A stretch of DNA of 64,000 nt from Xenoacremonium recifei (Eukaryota; Ascomycota; Sordariomycetes; Hypocreales; Nectriaceae): positions 248,001-312,000 of the forward strand of contig WOFQ01000005.1 in the NCBI GenBank assembly GCA_012184525.1, given 5' to 3'. The notes beneath the pieces were generated by a model. That model was not told the origin of the DNA, did no database searches, and was given only the letters and a program-made list of their open reading frames with translations. Within the stretch, counting starts at the first letter, position 1. Each line of letters begins with the position of its first letter. Made by a program: the position numbers and the translations under genes. Positions 54,561 through 64,000 of this stretch are shown one piece after another.

Positions 54561-55194
54561 CTTGACGTTAATCAACTACCCGGTTGTAGGAAATGCCGAC
54601 AAATAGAAAAACTTTCAGATTTTAGATTATAGATCTCCAATAGAATGTACAAGGTATTTTTCAACAGAACGTACGCCTCTCGCAAACGTGTGACCTACCT
54701 AGCGCTACGTTTGGGCCTCTCTGCAATGAAAATCTACAGAGCTTTTTCTGATGCACCTACTCAACCTCTAGCTCGTTTCCAGAATGAGTATACCACCTGT
54801 TTTCGAAGTAAAAATGCAGCGATATGCTATTGAGCTACGCGTTACTTCGGAGTCAAGAACACATCGCTTCTCTGATCATGCGATCTAATTGTAAAAGCGG
54901 ACTAAAACAGGTAGCTTATTTTTGGTTATCGCTAGTTTTCCGGGGGGTCAATGTCATCAAACTAAAAATGTTCCGGGGTAAAAGGCGTCGGAGACGGATG
55001 CCCGAAGATCTGACAATAACCGCGATGGACGGACATCCGCCATCACCTGGACCCTTCACGGAGTTCAACGAACTCTTCTAAAGTTTCATTATACGATCCC
55101 TGGCACATATTCAATTCATTACGCTCTACTCATTGCTCGGCAGATCAATTTACAGCCTTTCTGCTTCAAGGTATACCCCTAACAAGCGACTAAC
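54561..55194. other. intergenic, promoter of the aldehyde dehydrogenase
   Basis: No gene supported. It contains two TTCCGGGG motifs (about 54.94 and 54.97 kb) and the palindrome CGGACATCCG (55030-55039). Confidence 0.55.
55030..55039. promoter_or_regulatory. CGGA-N2-TCCG palindrome, aldehyde dehydrogenase promoter
   Basis: CGGACATCCG, 165 bp upstream of ATG 55195; compare 53365-53374. Confidence 0.4.
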
Positions 55195-56895
55195 ATGGCA
55201 GCCTGCAATCCTGTTAGACTGGAGTTCCCCGACGGCCTTCAGTACGAACAGCCAACCGGGCTTTTCATCAATAACAAATTCATCGGATCCAGTGATGGGA
55301 CCACATTCGAAACAATAAATCCGTACACCCAAGCAGCGATATGCTCCGTATCAAAAGGCAAGGCAGCCGATATCGACAAAGCAGTGGCGGCAGCGCAAGC
55401 AGCTTTCCCTACGTGGAAGAAAACAACCCCTCAGCACAGGGGACAGCTTTTGTTGCGGTTGGCAGAGTTGATTGAGAGAGACGTCGATACCCTTGCGAGA
55501 ATTGAGGTACTATCCTTCCAATTTACCATCCTGGCTAATAAACTGACTGAACCGTTACGTAGGCGATAGACGCGGGAAAACCAGTAAAGCTGGCCCAAGC
55601 TGCGGATATTCTGGCATCATCTTCTTGTATCCGATATTACGCTGGGTGGTAGGAAAGCTCCGGAAACGAAGTCAATGTCAGAACGGGCAAGCTGACAACG
55701 AGGATTAGGGCCGATAAGATTCGGGGAGATACAATCGAAACTGATCCAGATACTCTCAACATTACTCTCCGGGAGCCTTTAGGTGTTTGTGGACTCATAA
55801 TTCCAGTAAGGCAATTATAGCATCACTTCGAATAATGACTAAACTCGTTGCAGTGGAATTTCCCTTTCTTGATGTGCGGCTGGAAGCTAGGTCCTTCACT
55901 GAGTTCAGGCAATACCGTCGTCATGAAGCCTGCCGAGTTAACTCCCTTGTCTGCATTATACCTAGGGAAGCTCATAGTGGAAGCTGGGTTCCCTCCTGGC
56001 GTCGTCAACATCGTACCAGGCTTCGGGTCTGAAGCCGGTGCGGCTCTTTCTGAACATCCACTTGTCAAGAAAGTGTCATTCACTGGGAGTACGCCCGTAG
56101 GCAGGGGCATCCTCCGTGCGTCGGCAGACTCGAACCTAAAAAAAGTGACTCTGGAATTGGGAGGCAAATCCCCAAGCATCATCTTCGCGGATAGCGACAT
56201 AGATGAAGTCGTCGAATGGGTGAACGGGGGAATATTTTACAACATGGGGCAAGCCATCTACTCTTTCCTTTTTCTTGGATAATTCGTATACTAATGCATT
56301 GAATTCCAGACAAAATTGCTGCGCTGGAAGCAGAATCTATGTGCAAGAGAGTATTTACGAGGCCTTCGTCGAAAAGTTTGTTGCAAGAGCCCAGAAAAAT
56401 ATCATTGGCGACCCGTTTGACGAGAACACTTTTCTCGGGCCACAAATAAGTCAAGGCCAGCATTCCCGAATTATGGGTATGATCAAGACTGCCAGGGAAG
56501 AAGGGGCTATTTGTGCATATGGCGGAGAAAGCCCTCGAGGATGGTTTATCCAGCCGACAATTCTTCGCGACGTCAAGCAATCAATGCATGTCATGCAGGA
56601 AGAGGTCTTCGGGCCTGTCGCTGCCATTGCTTCCTTTAGCGACGTCGACGATGTTCTTAGCAAAGCCCATGATACTTGCTATGGCCTGGCCGCGGGCGTC
56701 TTCACATCCGATGTGAAACAGGCTATGCGAGTGGCCAAGGAGCTAGAGGCCGGCACTGTATGGGTAAACTGCTACAACATGCTTACACATGCTATCCCCT
56801 TCGGGGGATATAGAATGAGTGGGAATGGCAAGGATCTAGGGGCCGAAGCAGTAGAGTCTTTCACTCAAACAAAGGCCATCAGATTCAAGATGTGA
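55195..56895 (+). CDS. NAD(P)-dependent aldehyde dehydrogenase
   Basis: Five exons: join(55195..55506,55563..55648,55709..55805,55854..56248,56310..56895), 491 aa. An apparent in-frame TAG at 55650 lies in intron 2 (GTAGGA..ATTAG); splicing restores RYYAGWADKIRGDTIETDPD. Intron 4 is GC-AG (ATGGG|GCAAGC). Family marks: WNFPFLMCGWKLGPSLSSGN; FTGSTPVGRGIL; LELGGKSPSIIF with the general-base Glu; YNMGQNCCAGSR with catalytic Cys300; and EEVFGPVAAIASF near the C-terminus. All catalytic residues are present and the length is normal. It oxidises an aldehyde to the acid, probably the semialdehyde made by the preceding dehydrogenase (inference from position). Confidence 0.93.
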
Positions 56896-57159
56896 GGCAA
56901 TGAAACCTGCCGATGGTAATTCGAATATTAATTCTGTTACAAACGCCATGTCCAGCACATTAGGCCGTTTCTACTTGTCCTCTATGAACTCCGTTATTCA
57001 CGTAAAAAGGAGAGTTTGTCTATGTTGTCTATGCAAAAATTACAGGGCCAATACCGAAACCCTAAAGTCCATGATTCATTCAGCTCACCACGCAGTATTG
57101 TGATACCTTCGATCGGTCTTCCTTCGCTTTGATCAGAGATGGCAATATGTTGCTCATCC

Positions 57160-58871
57160 CTAGTCTTCCCAAAGAGCCTCGGCCTCTTGCATGGCCTGGT
57201 CTTCCGTAACTGTCTCGTGCTTGGTCCTCATAGCCTTGAGAACATTGGCAGCTTCACTAGCGTACTCGCACTTCATCCTGATTTTCTCTCCGTACTTGTA
57301 GAAGAGGAATGGAAACGGCACGCAGGCCAGCGCCAGAAACGCCGGGATCGAGCTCGCCCAGTGAATCCCGAGCCGATCGTACATCTGATCAGCAAAGAGT
57401 GGGAAGGCCGCGCCAAAGAGTGAGCGGATGACTGAGTTGGCGGCGAGGACCGAGGCGGCGAAGATGACATCTGCGTGGTGTTAGTGTGCGCGGAGTTGTG
57501 TTGCGGGGTGACCTTACATGAGTCAACCAAGTAGTTGAGGAGAGAGAGGAAGACCAAAACGAGACCAAAGGCAAAGAAAGCAGAGCCGATGATAGAAACC
57601 GAGTAGTGGATGCTTGGTGAGTTCGTCCAGGCGAACCAGAAGAGTCCAACTGGGATCAAGACAGCGCCAACCAGGCCGGGCGGTAGACGTGCTTCAGGTG
57701 GCGCCTCGCCGCCAGCTTTGAGGCTTGATTTGGCGTATCGCTTGTTGTCAAATATAGCAGCGATGGTTCCAAGCGTGACTCCAACGGCCACTCCGATGAA
57801 AGCCAATCCTCCAATCCCCTGAGACCATCCGCGTTTTTCCTGGTAGACGATAGGGAAGGCTCCAAAACACAGATATAGTGTGCCATAGATGATAGCGATG
57901 TAGATTGAAAGGAGGAGGACGATGGGTTCCTTGAACAGCAGAATCCAAGGGCGTGACAGCGCCGTCTTGAACTGGTGGATAATCTTCACGGGAGGCTTTC
58001 CGACGTCCAGCTTCGAGACGTAAACCTTGCCCGTCTTTTTCGACAGCGCCTCTGCCCGCCGACGCAGAAGAACGGGGGCATAAGTCTCGGGCACGACAAA
58101 GGCATTGAGCAACCACAGCACACCAGTGAAGATTGCCATGACTCCTTGAAGCCAGCGCCATCCTTCCGTCTCGCTGAGAAACCCACCCACGATAGGGCCG
58201 ATCGCTGGGCCCAAGAAGGGTGCCATGGCGAAGACGCTCGTAGCGATTCCTCTCTCGGACGCATTGCAGATATCTGCAATCACTCCGCCAGCGTTTGTCA
58301 AGCACGAGGATCCGATGGATCCAGCGAGACAACGCACAACAATGAGAGCAGCCACAGAATGGACGCCAGCAGCGACAGCATTGAGCATCGTCATCAGAGA
58401 GTAGGTGATAAAGAAAATGAGTTGTCGACCCCATAGCTCGGAAGCTGGGGCCCATAGAAGAGGTCCTATCGCAAACCCAAGAACAAAAAGACTTACTCCC
58501 AATGTGGCGACCTCCTGGCTGACTCTAAAGTAGATAATAATCTCTTCGATCCCGCCCGTGTAGGCTGACGAGACAAAGGTCACGGCCAGCGTCGCCACGG
58601 CCTGGAGAAGAATAATTGTCCACTTCTTCGTCTCAGAGAAACCCATGGGGTCGCGCGGGTCCCCTGGCAGGAACTCAACGACATAGGGGCTTGCTTCGGT
58701 ACCTTCTCCGGCGTAGGTATGTTGGAGGACTGCAGGCGAGACACCAGCTTGGTCTAGAAGTCTTCCAAAATAGGAATCCGTCCTCTTGTCGTGCTGTTGA
58801 GACTCCAAGATCGACGCGTCGATCTCTGTCGGCGCCGAAGATAACGACGGCGTTCGCGAATTCGGTGCCAT
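57160..58871 (-). CDS. MFS drug transporter, DHA1 (12-TM) family
   Basis: Model complement(join(57160..57470,57518..58871)), 554 aa; the 47-nt intron is GTAAGG..CGCAG. The ATG at 58871 (MAPNSRTP) is chosen; the open frame extends upstream to 59066 without family similarity. Marks of the Flu1/Tpo-like DHA1 group: GDPRDPMGFSETKKW before helix 1; the helix 2-3 loop WAPASELWGRQLIFFITY; motif C region APFLGPAIGPIVGGF; PETYAPVLLRRRAEALSKKTG in the central loop; and, from the last exon, AANSVIRSLFGAAFPLF. The likely role is proton-driven efflux of toxic compounds or polyamines. It is divergent from a Zn2Cys6 regulator across 555 bp, a common arrangement for a transporter and its own regulator. Confidence 0.92.
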
Positions 58872-59426
58872 TTTGGACGAGATAGCAGCAGAGAATGGAC
58901 AAAGAGGCCGGGACCAGATATCAGATTCGCTGGGTACGTTCGACAGTCCCCTACTCCGCGGACGCAACAAACAAACCTCCCATCGGGAACCCGGAAGCCT
59001 TAAGTATTCCCCTAACTTGCCCACCAAGGCTGACGCAAAAGAGGATCGTCTCCATCCAACATCCACATCTCGCCGGGCAATCTCTCTAACTCCTCCGTGT
59101 TATCACCCAGAGTCCGCTCGTCGTTCAGCGCCAGGTCCTCAGCGCCAATGATTGTACAAGACTGTGTTTTGCAGCGGGTCGCAAAGACTGGAGAGCGGCG
59201 TTTCGGCAATAACTCGACGAATGAGACAACAAGGCATAAACCCGCGCGTATCAGGCGTATTTCCCAATGCGGCATAGAGCCCTGGCTGGCCGGGGGCAGA
59301 TGCGAGTGCGCCAACAACGCAGCGCTGCAACTCTTACATCGCCATCGAGTTCTCAACCCAACACAGTCATTGCCAGGGTCTTGGATTTCTTGGTCCGCTG
59401 CACTGCTACCACCACTGCCAAGAGAT
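58872..59426. promoter_or_regulatory. divergent promoter between DHA1 transporter and regulator 3
   Basis: 555 bp between start codons. The long overlapping ORFs here have no domain. Confidence 0.5.
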
Positions 59427-61797
59427 ATGTCAACGCCTCCGAAACCCAGCAAGGCCTGCGCGCCGTGCCATCAGCGCAAGATCAAGTGCGATGCGCCAAC
59501 CAAGGGCTTGCCGTGCAGCTCGTGCGTTCACAGGAAGTGCCCTCAGCGCTGTGCTCTAGCAGTCCGGAAGAAGCGGGAGAGGTAAGAAATTGGCACGGGA
59601 TTCGGTGCTTAATTGCTCCTTCGATCGACTAATGCCGCACACCCAGACATCTGAAAAAGGGCTCTGAAAGCGCGTGCTCCCCCAGAGTCAAACCCATTGT
59701 TCCTAAGAACGTAGGCAAGCACAATGTCCTCTCAATGGTATCTGTCATCTTCTCCAATGCCTCAATTCTTTGTGACTTATATAAAGACATACATTTAGGC
59801 ATGGTTCCGTTGCAAATATTTGCTGACTAGATCACTAACAGGCTCCGGCACACCCAGTTTGTGTGCCTGATTCCTACATATCACGTCGCGCCTTGGCATC
59901 CTCGCTGCCATTCTCCCCAGCCAAGTCCAGCCTAGACTCTTGCGACGAGTGCCGAGAGCCTAATGCACACCAGCCTGACATCTACTGCCTCAGCATCTTG
60001 GCGCAGACCGATGCTGCCTCTGCTCTGGGTCAATCGCTGGAAAGCCCAGTGCACTCCGACGCCATCTTCGGGCGGACTGGTCCGTATGGGCAGAACCCCG
60101 TTGACGATGCTGACCCCAAGAATTCCTGCCGCCGTCTTGATCCTATTGATGAGCAGTACTTGAGGCGAAAAGGTGTCTTTGATCTCCCTCCTCAAAATTG
60201 CCTGTGAGCTCCTCCTCACCATTTATCGCATGGCCATTGGCTAAGCTGATTGGGATAGCGAGGCATGTTTGAAAGCGTACTTCGATATCGTCTACCCATA
60301 CGCACCGGTCCTCAATCGGGTGGACTTTGTGAACAGCTTTCAGTCCGGAGAGTACTCGCTATTGCTGATGTACGCGATCCTCGCGAGCGGTGCATTCTAT
60401 GTGTCGTCAGATATCATCGCCGAATGTGGGTTTCGGAATCGCATGGAAGCGCAAATATCCTTTTGCTCGAGGGCGACGCTCCTTCATGACTTCCAATACG
60501 AGTCAAATCCCGTGGCCACACTACAGAGCGCTCTCATCCTGGGGGCTGTCGTGTCAAGTCAGACTGAGAACGGTAAAGACTTTCACTATTGGTTTTACAT
60601 CTCCGTCAGGCTTCTTGCCCGAGTAGATCCGCACAAGGATCACCAACATGAAAACAAGGACCAGTTTTCTAAACTATATCGGAGGATGTGGTGGACGCTA
60701 TATGTATGTCGATCCATCCCTTGCTCGAAAAGGTCTCGATTGTGAATGTGTATTAACCATAATGAAGTGCCGAGATACTCTACTCAGCTTTGTGGGGATC
60801 CAACGCGTCACTGGTCTGGTTCACCGTGATTGCGTGGTCAGTCCGTTGACGAGTGAGGATTGGGAAGATGAGCAACTCAACACCAAACTTTCATCGATCC
60901 TTTCTCCCATAACAAACCAGCAAAAGGCCAGCTTTGCGTCATACTGCAAGTTGGCTGCGACAGGTAAGACACACTCGATATAGTCTTGACGACTAGGGCT
61001 TCTAAATGTGATGCTAATACGTCTTCATAGCTGCACAATGCCTTTACTGCACCACGGTAAATCACAGACAGCCCGATCCAACAACCTCTATTGAGCCGCT
61101 CGAAGCTTGGCGTGCCTCTCTGCATGAGGACTTGCAGATGAATCCCCATTTGTCCAAGAACGAGCTGAGTTACTTGTTCTTACTTGGGAGCAGCTATCGG
61201 TTTGAGTGCATCGTTCTGAGGTTACTCTGTCGGGCCTGGCAGTCTCACGATGGAGATCGATTCCAATGGGCCAAACGCCGGCTCAAGCAAGCCCTGTTCG
61301 AGCTTGACATGGTCGTTGGGAGGATGCTTTCTAACGACCAGCTAGGCGAAGTGCCTCTGTCTTTGTGAGTAGCTGAGCGATACGTCTGTCGATGAACGCC
61401 GCTGACCAGTTGAAGCATGACGAGCGTCCCGATCCTCCTGGCTCTACATGTCGAAGCATTCTTAGACCCCACGGAACCAGAAGTCAACCGCTCTATGTCT
61501 CGAATATCCATCAGTCAAGCCCTTCTATACCTCAATCATCTGCGGGAGATTCCGATTATGAGGCAGGTCATTCCGGTGTTTGAGAGAGTATTATCTCAGC
61601 ATGGCATATCTACCACTCCCCTGGACACCTCAGTTCCGCAAGGGACCACCAATCCACTCCCCATTTTGGCTAAGGAGCAAGACCCGAGCGAGGAGACGTG
61701 TAAAACAGGATGTAATTGGGAGACCTGTCTAGATAACTGGGATATTTTTGATGTGTCGTTTCACGACTTTTTGCAGTCGGAGTTTTTGGATAATTGA
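59427..61797 (+). CDS. Zn2Cys6 transcription factor (next to drug transporter)
   Basis: Seven exons: join(59427..59581,59647..59710,59842..60203,60259..60703,60768..60963,61031..61364,61416..61797), 645 aa, all in phase. The cluster is CAPCHQRKIKCD...CSSCVHRKCPQRC; the last spacing is unusual, since Cys occurs both 4 and 8 residues after CSSC, so the sixth zinc ligand is not certain. The fungal_trans domain starts near LKAYFDIVYPYAPVLNRVDF and includes YRRMWWTLY and FECIVLRLLCRAW. The C-terminus is acidic and aromatic (WDIFDVSFHDFLQSEF). Intron 3 (59711..59841, 131 nt) is the longest in the window. It is probably the regulator of the divergent DHA1 transporter. Confidence 0.88.
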
Positions 61798-62583
61798 GGC
61801 ATGCTTAATAGACGTTGGAGGATATCAGAGTTATAGAGGAAGACTGCCTGGGCTTACCGCATATAGACATTGTATTATATGACCAATCTGCTTCGGATCT
61901 TATCACTTGATCTAAAGCTACTGAAGCGCCATCAAACTTGTGAGCCGGGGCGAATCTTCGATGCAATTCAAAACTGCGGCTTAACAATAAATCGCATTGT
62001 AAAATCCCACTGAGGACTTTTTCTCTTGGTATACACCAAATTATTGGTGTGTTTGTTCCACTGCCCGTCTTTGAAAGTATCATTAATCGAAAAGTCGACC
62101 GCAAGTTACCGATCTAGATGAATGCTCTTTCATCAAGCTCTACCGGTTTCTTTGGAAATTCTGCTCTAGGGTAGCTATATCTTCTTCCTGACTCTCCCGA
62201 TGACGTATCATCAGCCCTTTGTGTGGGGCGGCTGACTCGCGCTAAGCCAGGGAGGCCCCGGGCCCACAATTGGGGTGCTCGCATAACTCTGGTTGTGATT
62301 GGCTCGAGCCTCCAAGCCCGCCCCAGCCAGTATCCCATCCTCCGTGCCATCAAACATCTGCTCCGTGCCTAACTGATTTTTGACCTTATCCCATGCCAAT
62401 GAAGATATTATTGGTCTTGCGTTTGAACATGGCTGCACGAGGCTATGTTCTTTCGGGGTTTGCGGAGAATCGGCCTGACGCTCGGCCCCGGTAAGGAGTC
62501 AAGGCCCTTGATAAAAGGGAGGCTGTTCCCCCATCTGCTGTCCCTCACTCACCTGGCCTGGCTCCCGATCAAGACTGTTCGCC
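61798..62583. other. intergenic, no gene seen
   Basis: Promoter of the short-chain dehydrogenase and 3' region of regulator 3; ORFs below 100 codons only. Confidence 0.55.
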
Positions 62584-63611
62584 ATGTTCGACCATTTCCG
62601 AAGCCTCCTCACTCAATTCTTCCCCCCGAAACCCACATTCACCGAGAAGAATGTGCCGAGTCTCGCGGGCAAGGTCTACATCGTGACCGGCTCCAATACC
62701 GGTGTCGGCAAGGAGCTGGCCCAGATGCTCTACTCGAAGGATGCCCGTGTCTACATCGCAGCTCGGTCCAGCGACAAGGCCACCACGGCGATGAACGATA
62801 TCCGCACTGCTTTTCCCGACTCGAAGGGCTCGATGGAGTTCCTGCGCCTGGATCTCGGCGACCTCTCTACCATCAAGCCGACTGTCGAGACCTTCCTGAA
62901 GAAAGAGAAGAAACTGCATGTGCTCTTCAACAACGCGGGAGTCCAGTCGCCGAACCCTACTACAACCACCCAGGGCCATGAAACTCACATGGGTGTTAAC
63001 GTTATCGGCCCCTTCTTGTTCACGAAGCTGCTCACCCCAACGCTGGTTGAGACAGCAAAGACTGAGCCTAAGGGCTCTGTCAGAGTTGTGTGGGTGTCCT
63101 CAGTAGGCGCGGAAATCGGGGCTGTGAAGGATGTTGCTATCGACATGGACAATCTCGACTATCGCAAGACTCCAAAGTCGGCCATGGATAAGTACGCAAT
63201 CAGCAAGGTCGGGAACTGGCTGCACGGCTGCGAGTACGCGAAGCAGAATCCCGATGTCGTGAGTGTCTCGGTCAGTCCGGGCAATTTGTCCTCGGATCTG
63301 TATCGTGATCAGCACAACTTCCTGTTCAGACTCATGCTCAAGGCAATCCTGTACCCGGTAAAGCAAGGAGCCTACACTGAGCTGTACGCTGGATTAGCGC
63401 CAGGGATTAAATCCGGTTCTTGGGGTAAGCATTCGCTTTATTGACGTGGATCGAAGTCTACCACTGACCACCATCAGTCATTCCGTTCGGAAGAACCGCT
63501 CCCATTAGAAGCGACATGGTTAATGCCACAAAGACCGAGGCGGAAGGCGGAAACGGGACGGGACTGAAGTTCTGGAACTGGACGGAAGAGCAAGTGAAGG
63601 AGTTTTCTTGA
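62584..63611 (+). CDS. short-chain dehydrogenase/reductase (WW-domain oxidoreductase/retinol dehydrogenase-like)
   Basis: Model join(62584..63424,63478..63611), 324 aa; the 53-nt intron has a GTAAGC donor and ATCAG acceptor. A classical SDR: KVYIVTGSNTGVGKELAQ (TGxxxGxG cofactor site); the adjacent Arg in AARSSDK suggesting NADP; LFNNAGV; WVSSVGAE with the catalytic Ser; and MDKYAISKVGNWL with the YxxxK pair. The tail FWNWTEEQVKEF is typical of this fungal subgroup. The short N-terminal stretch before the fold (FRSLLTQFFPPKPTF) may be membrane-associating. All catalytic residues are present; substrate unknown. It shows no clear link to its neighbours. Confidence 0.92.
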
Positions 63612-64000
63612 AGCGACACCGTTTGTCCATGCTAAGATCTTATTATTGTGAGGGAGGAGTCGTACGCGCCGAGTCTTCTCATGTTCGGGTAATAATAGTA
63701 TTGTGAGGGGAAATTGCTTTTCTCTACTCCTCACTTGTGAGGCCTGCCGATTCAGCCACAGTTTCGAATACGAGTCGAGTCTTTCGCCTTAAATGGCCAC
63801 CGACAGTCTGAGATGCATAAGCTCGTGCCGCCAGTTTCAGGTGGTGTACATTTTAAAGCGCTGTGGCTGACCAAAGACCTATGAAATGCTCACAATTCAG
63901 CGGCTTCATGCACCTAGTCGTGGAGTGTCAATTGCCGCGAATCAGCCTCAGGCCGCGACCGATCTAGATCCTCAATCAGCCCTGGAGCTGAGTCTCAGCC
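63612..64000. other. intergenic end of window, no gene seen
   Basis: No open frame with domain similarity up to the window edge. Confidence 0.5.

Noticed and set aside
55649..55708. Apparent nonsense codon (TAG) in the aldehyde dehydrogenase
   Set aside because: It falls inside a 60-nt intron with good donor, branch and acceptor; splicing restores the YYAGWADK family sequence.
58872..59066. N-terminal extension of the DHA1 transporter
   Set aside because: The frame is open upstream of ATG 58871 but the sequence is not transporter-like and lies in the divergent promoter.

Overview
The window is nuclear DNA of a filamentous ascomycete, most like a eurotiomycete (Aspergillus/Penicillium type). 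Genes carry several short GT-AG introns (47-131 nt) with CTAAC/CTGAC-like branch sites, and the families are typical fungal ones: Zn2Cys6 regulators, MFS permeases of the allantoate and sugar porter types, P450, GH127, PL20. All gene models were spliced by hand from the sequence. Every multi-exon model below closes in frame, except the gene at 26.4-27.9 kb. No rRNA, tRNA, CRISPR array or intact transposon was seen.

Left part (0-7.8 kb): the 3' end of a Zn2Cys6 regulator, an isochorismatase-fold protein without its nucleophilic Cys, a seven-exon cytochrome P450, a secreted beta-lactamase-like protein without its SxxK motif, and a small single-pass membrane protein. This could be a small or decayed specialised-metabolism locus.

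Carbohydrate part (8.8-21.7 kb): an intracellular-type GH3 beta-glucosidase next to an MFS sugar transporter, a histidine phosphatase, and a divergent pair of secreted enzymes, GH127 and PL20.

Middle (23.3-36 kb): an Hsp70-like ATPase, divergent from a membrane-anchored protein whose second intron seems to lack a usable acceptor. These are followed by a protein with a tail of Asp-rich hexapeptide repeats, then about 6.5 kb without a convincing gene, although 33.5-35.9 kb shows relict coding segments.

Main cluster (36.1-57 kb): twelve genes that look like a carboxylate or hydroxy-acid catabolic island. Module A has a 3-hydroxyacyl-CoA-dehydrogenase-like enzyme, an allantoate-type permease, an MDR reductase divergent from a 2-oxoglutarate/Fe(II) oxygenase, a cupin divergent from an isocitrate-lyase/PEP-mutase family lyase, a tandem CMD-domain protein and a Zn2Cys6 regulator. 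Module B has a second Zn2Cys6 regulator, a second allantoate-type permease, a beta-hydroxyacid dehydrogenase and an aldehyde dehydrogenase. The palindrome CCGA-N4-TCGG, the form expected of a Zn2Cys6 site, occurs six times between 35.9 and 44.8 kb. It lies upstream of almost every module A gene, and elsewhere it was noticed only once, in the GH127/PL20 promoter. A different palindrome, CGGA-N2-TCCG, lies 165-169 bp upstream of the two module B dehydrogenases. This co-regulated island is the best candidate for an undescribed system; its substrate cannot be read from the sequence.

Right end (57-64 kb): a DHA1-type drug transporter divergent from a third Zn2Cys6 regulator, then a short-chain dehydrogenase.
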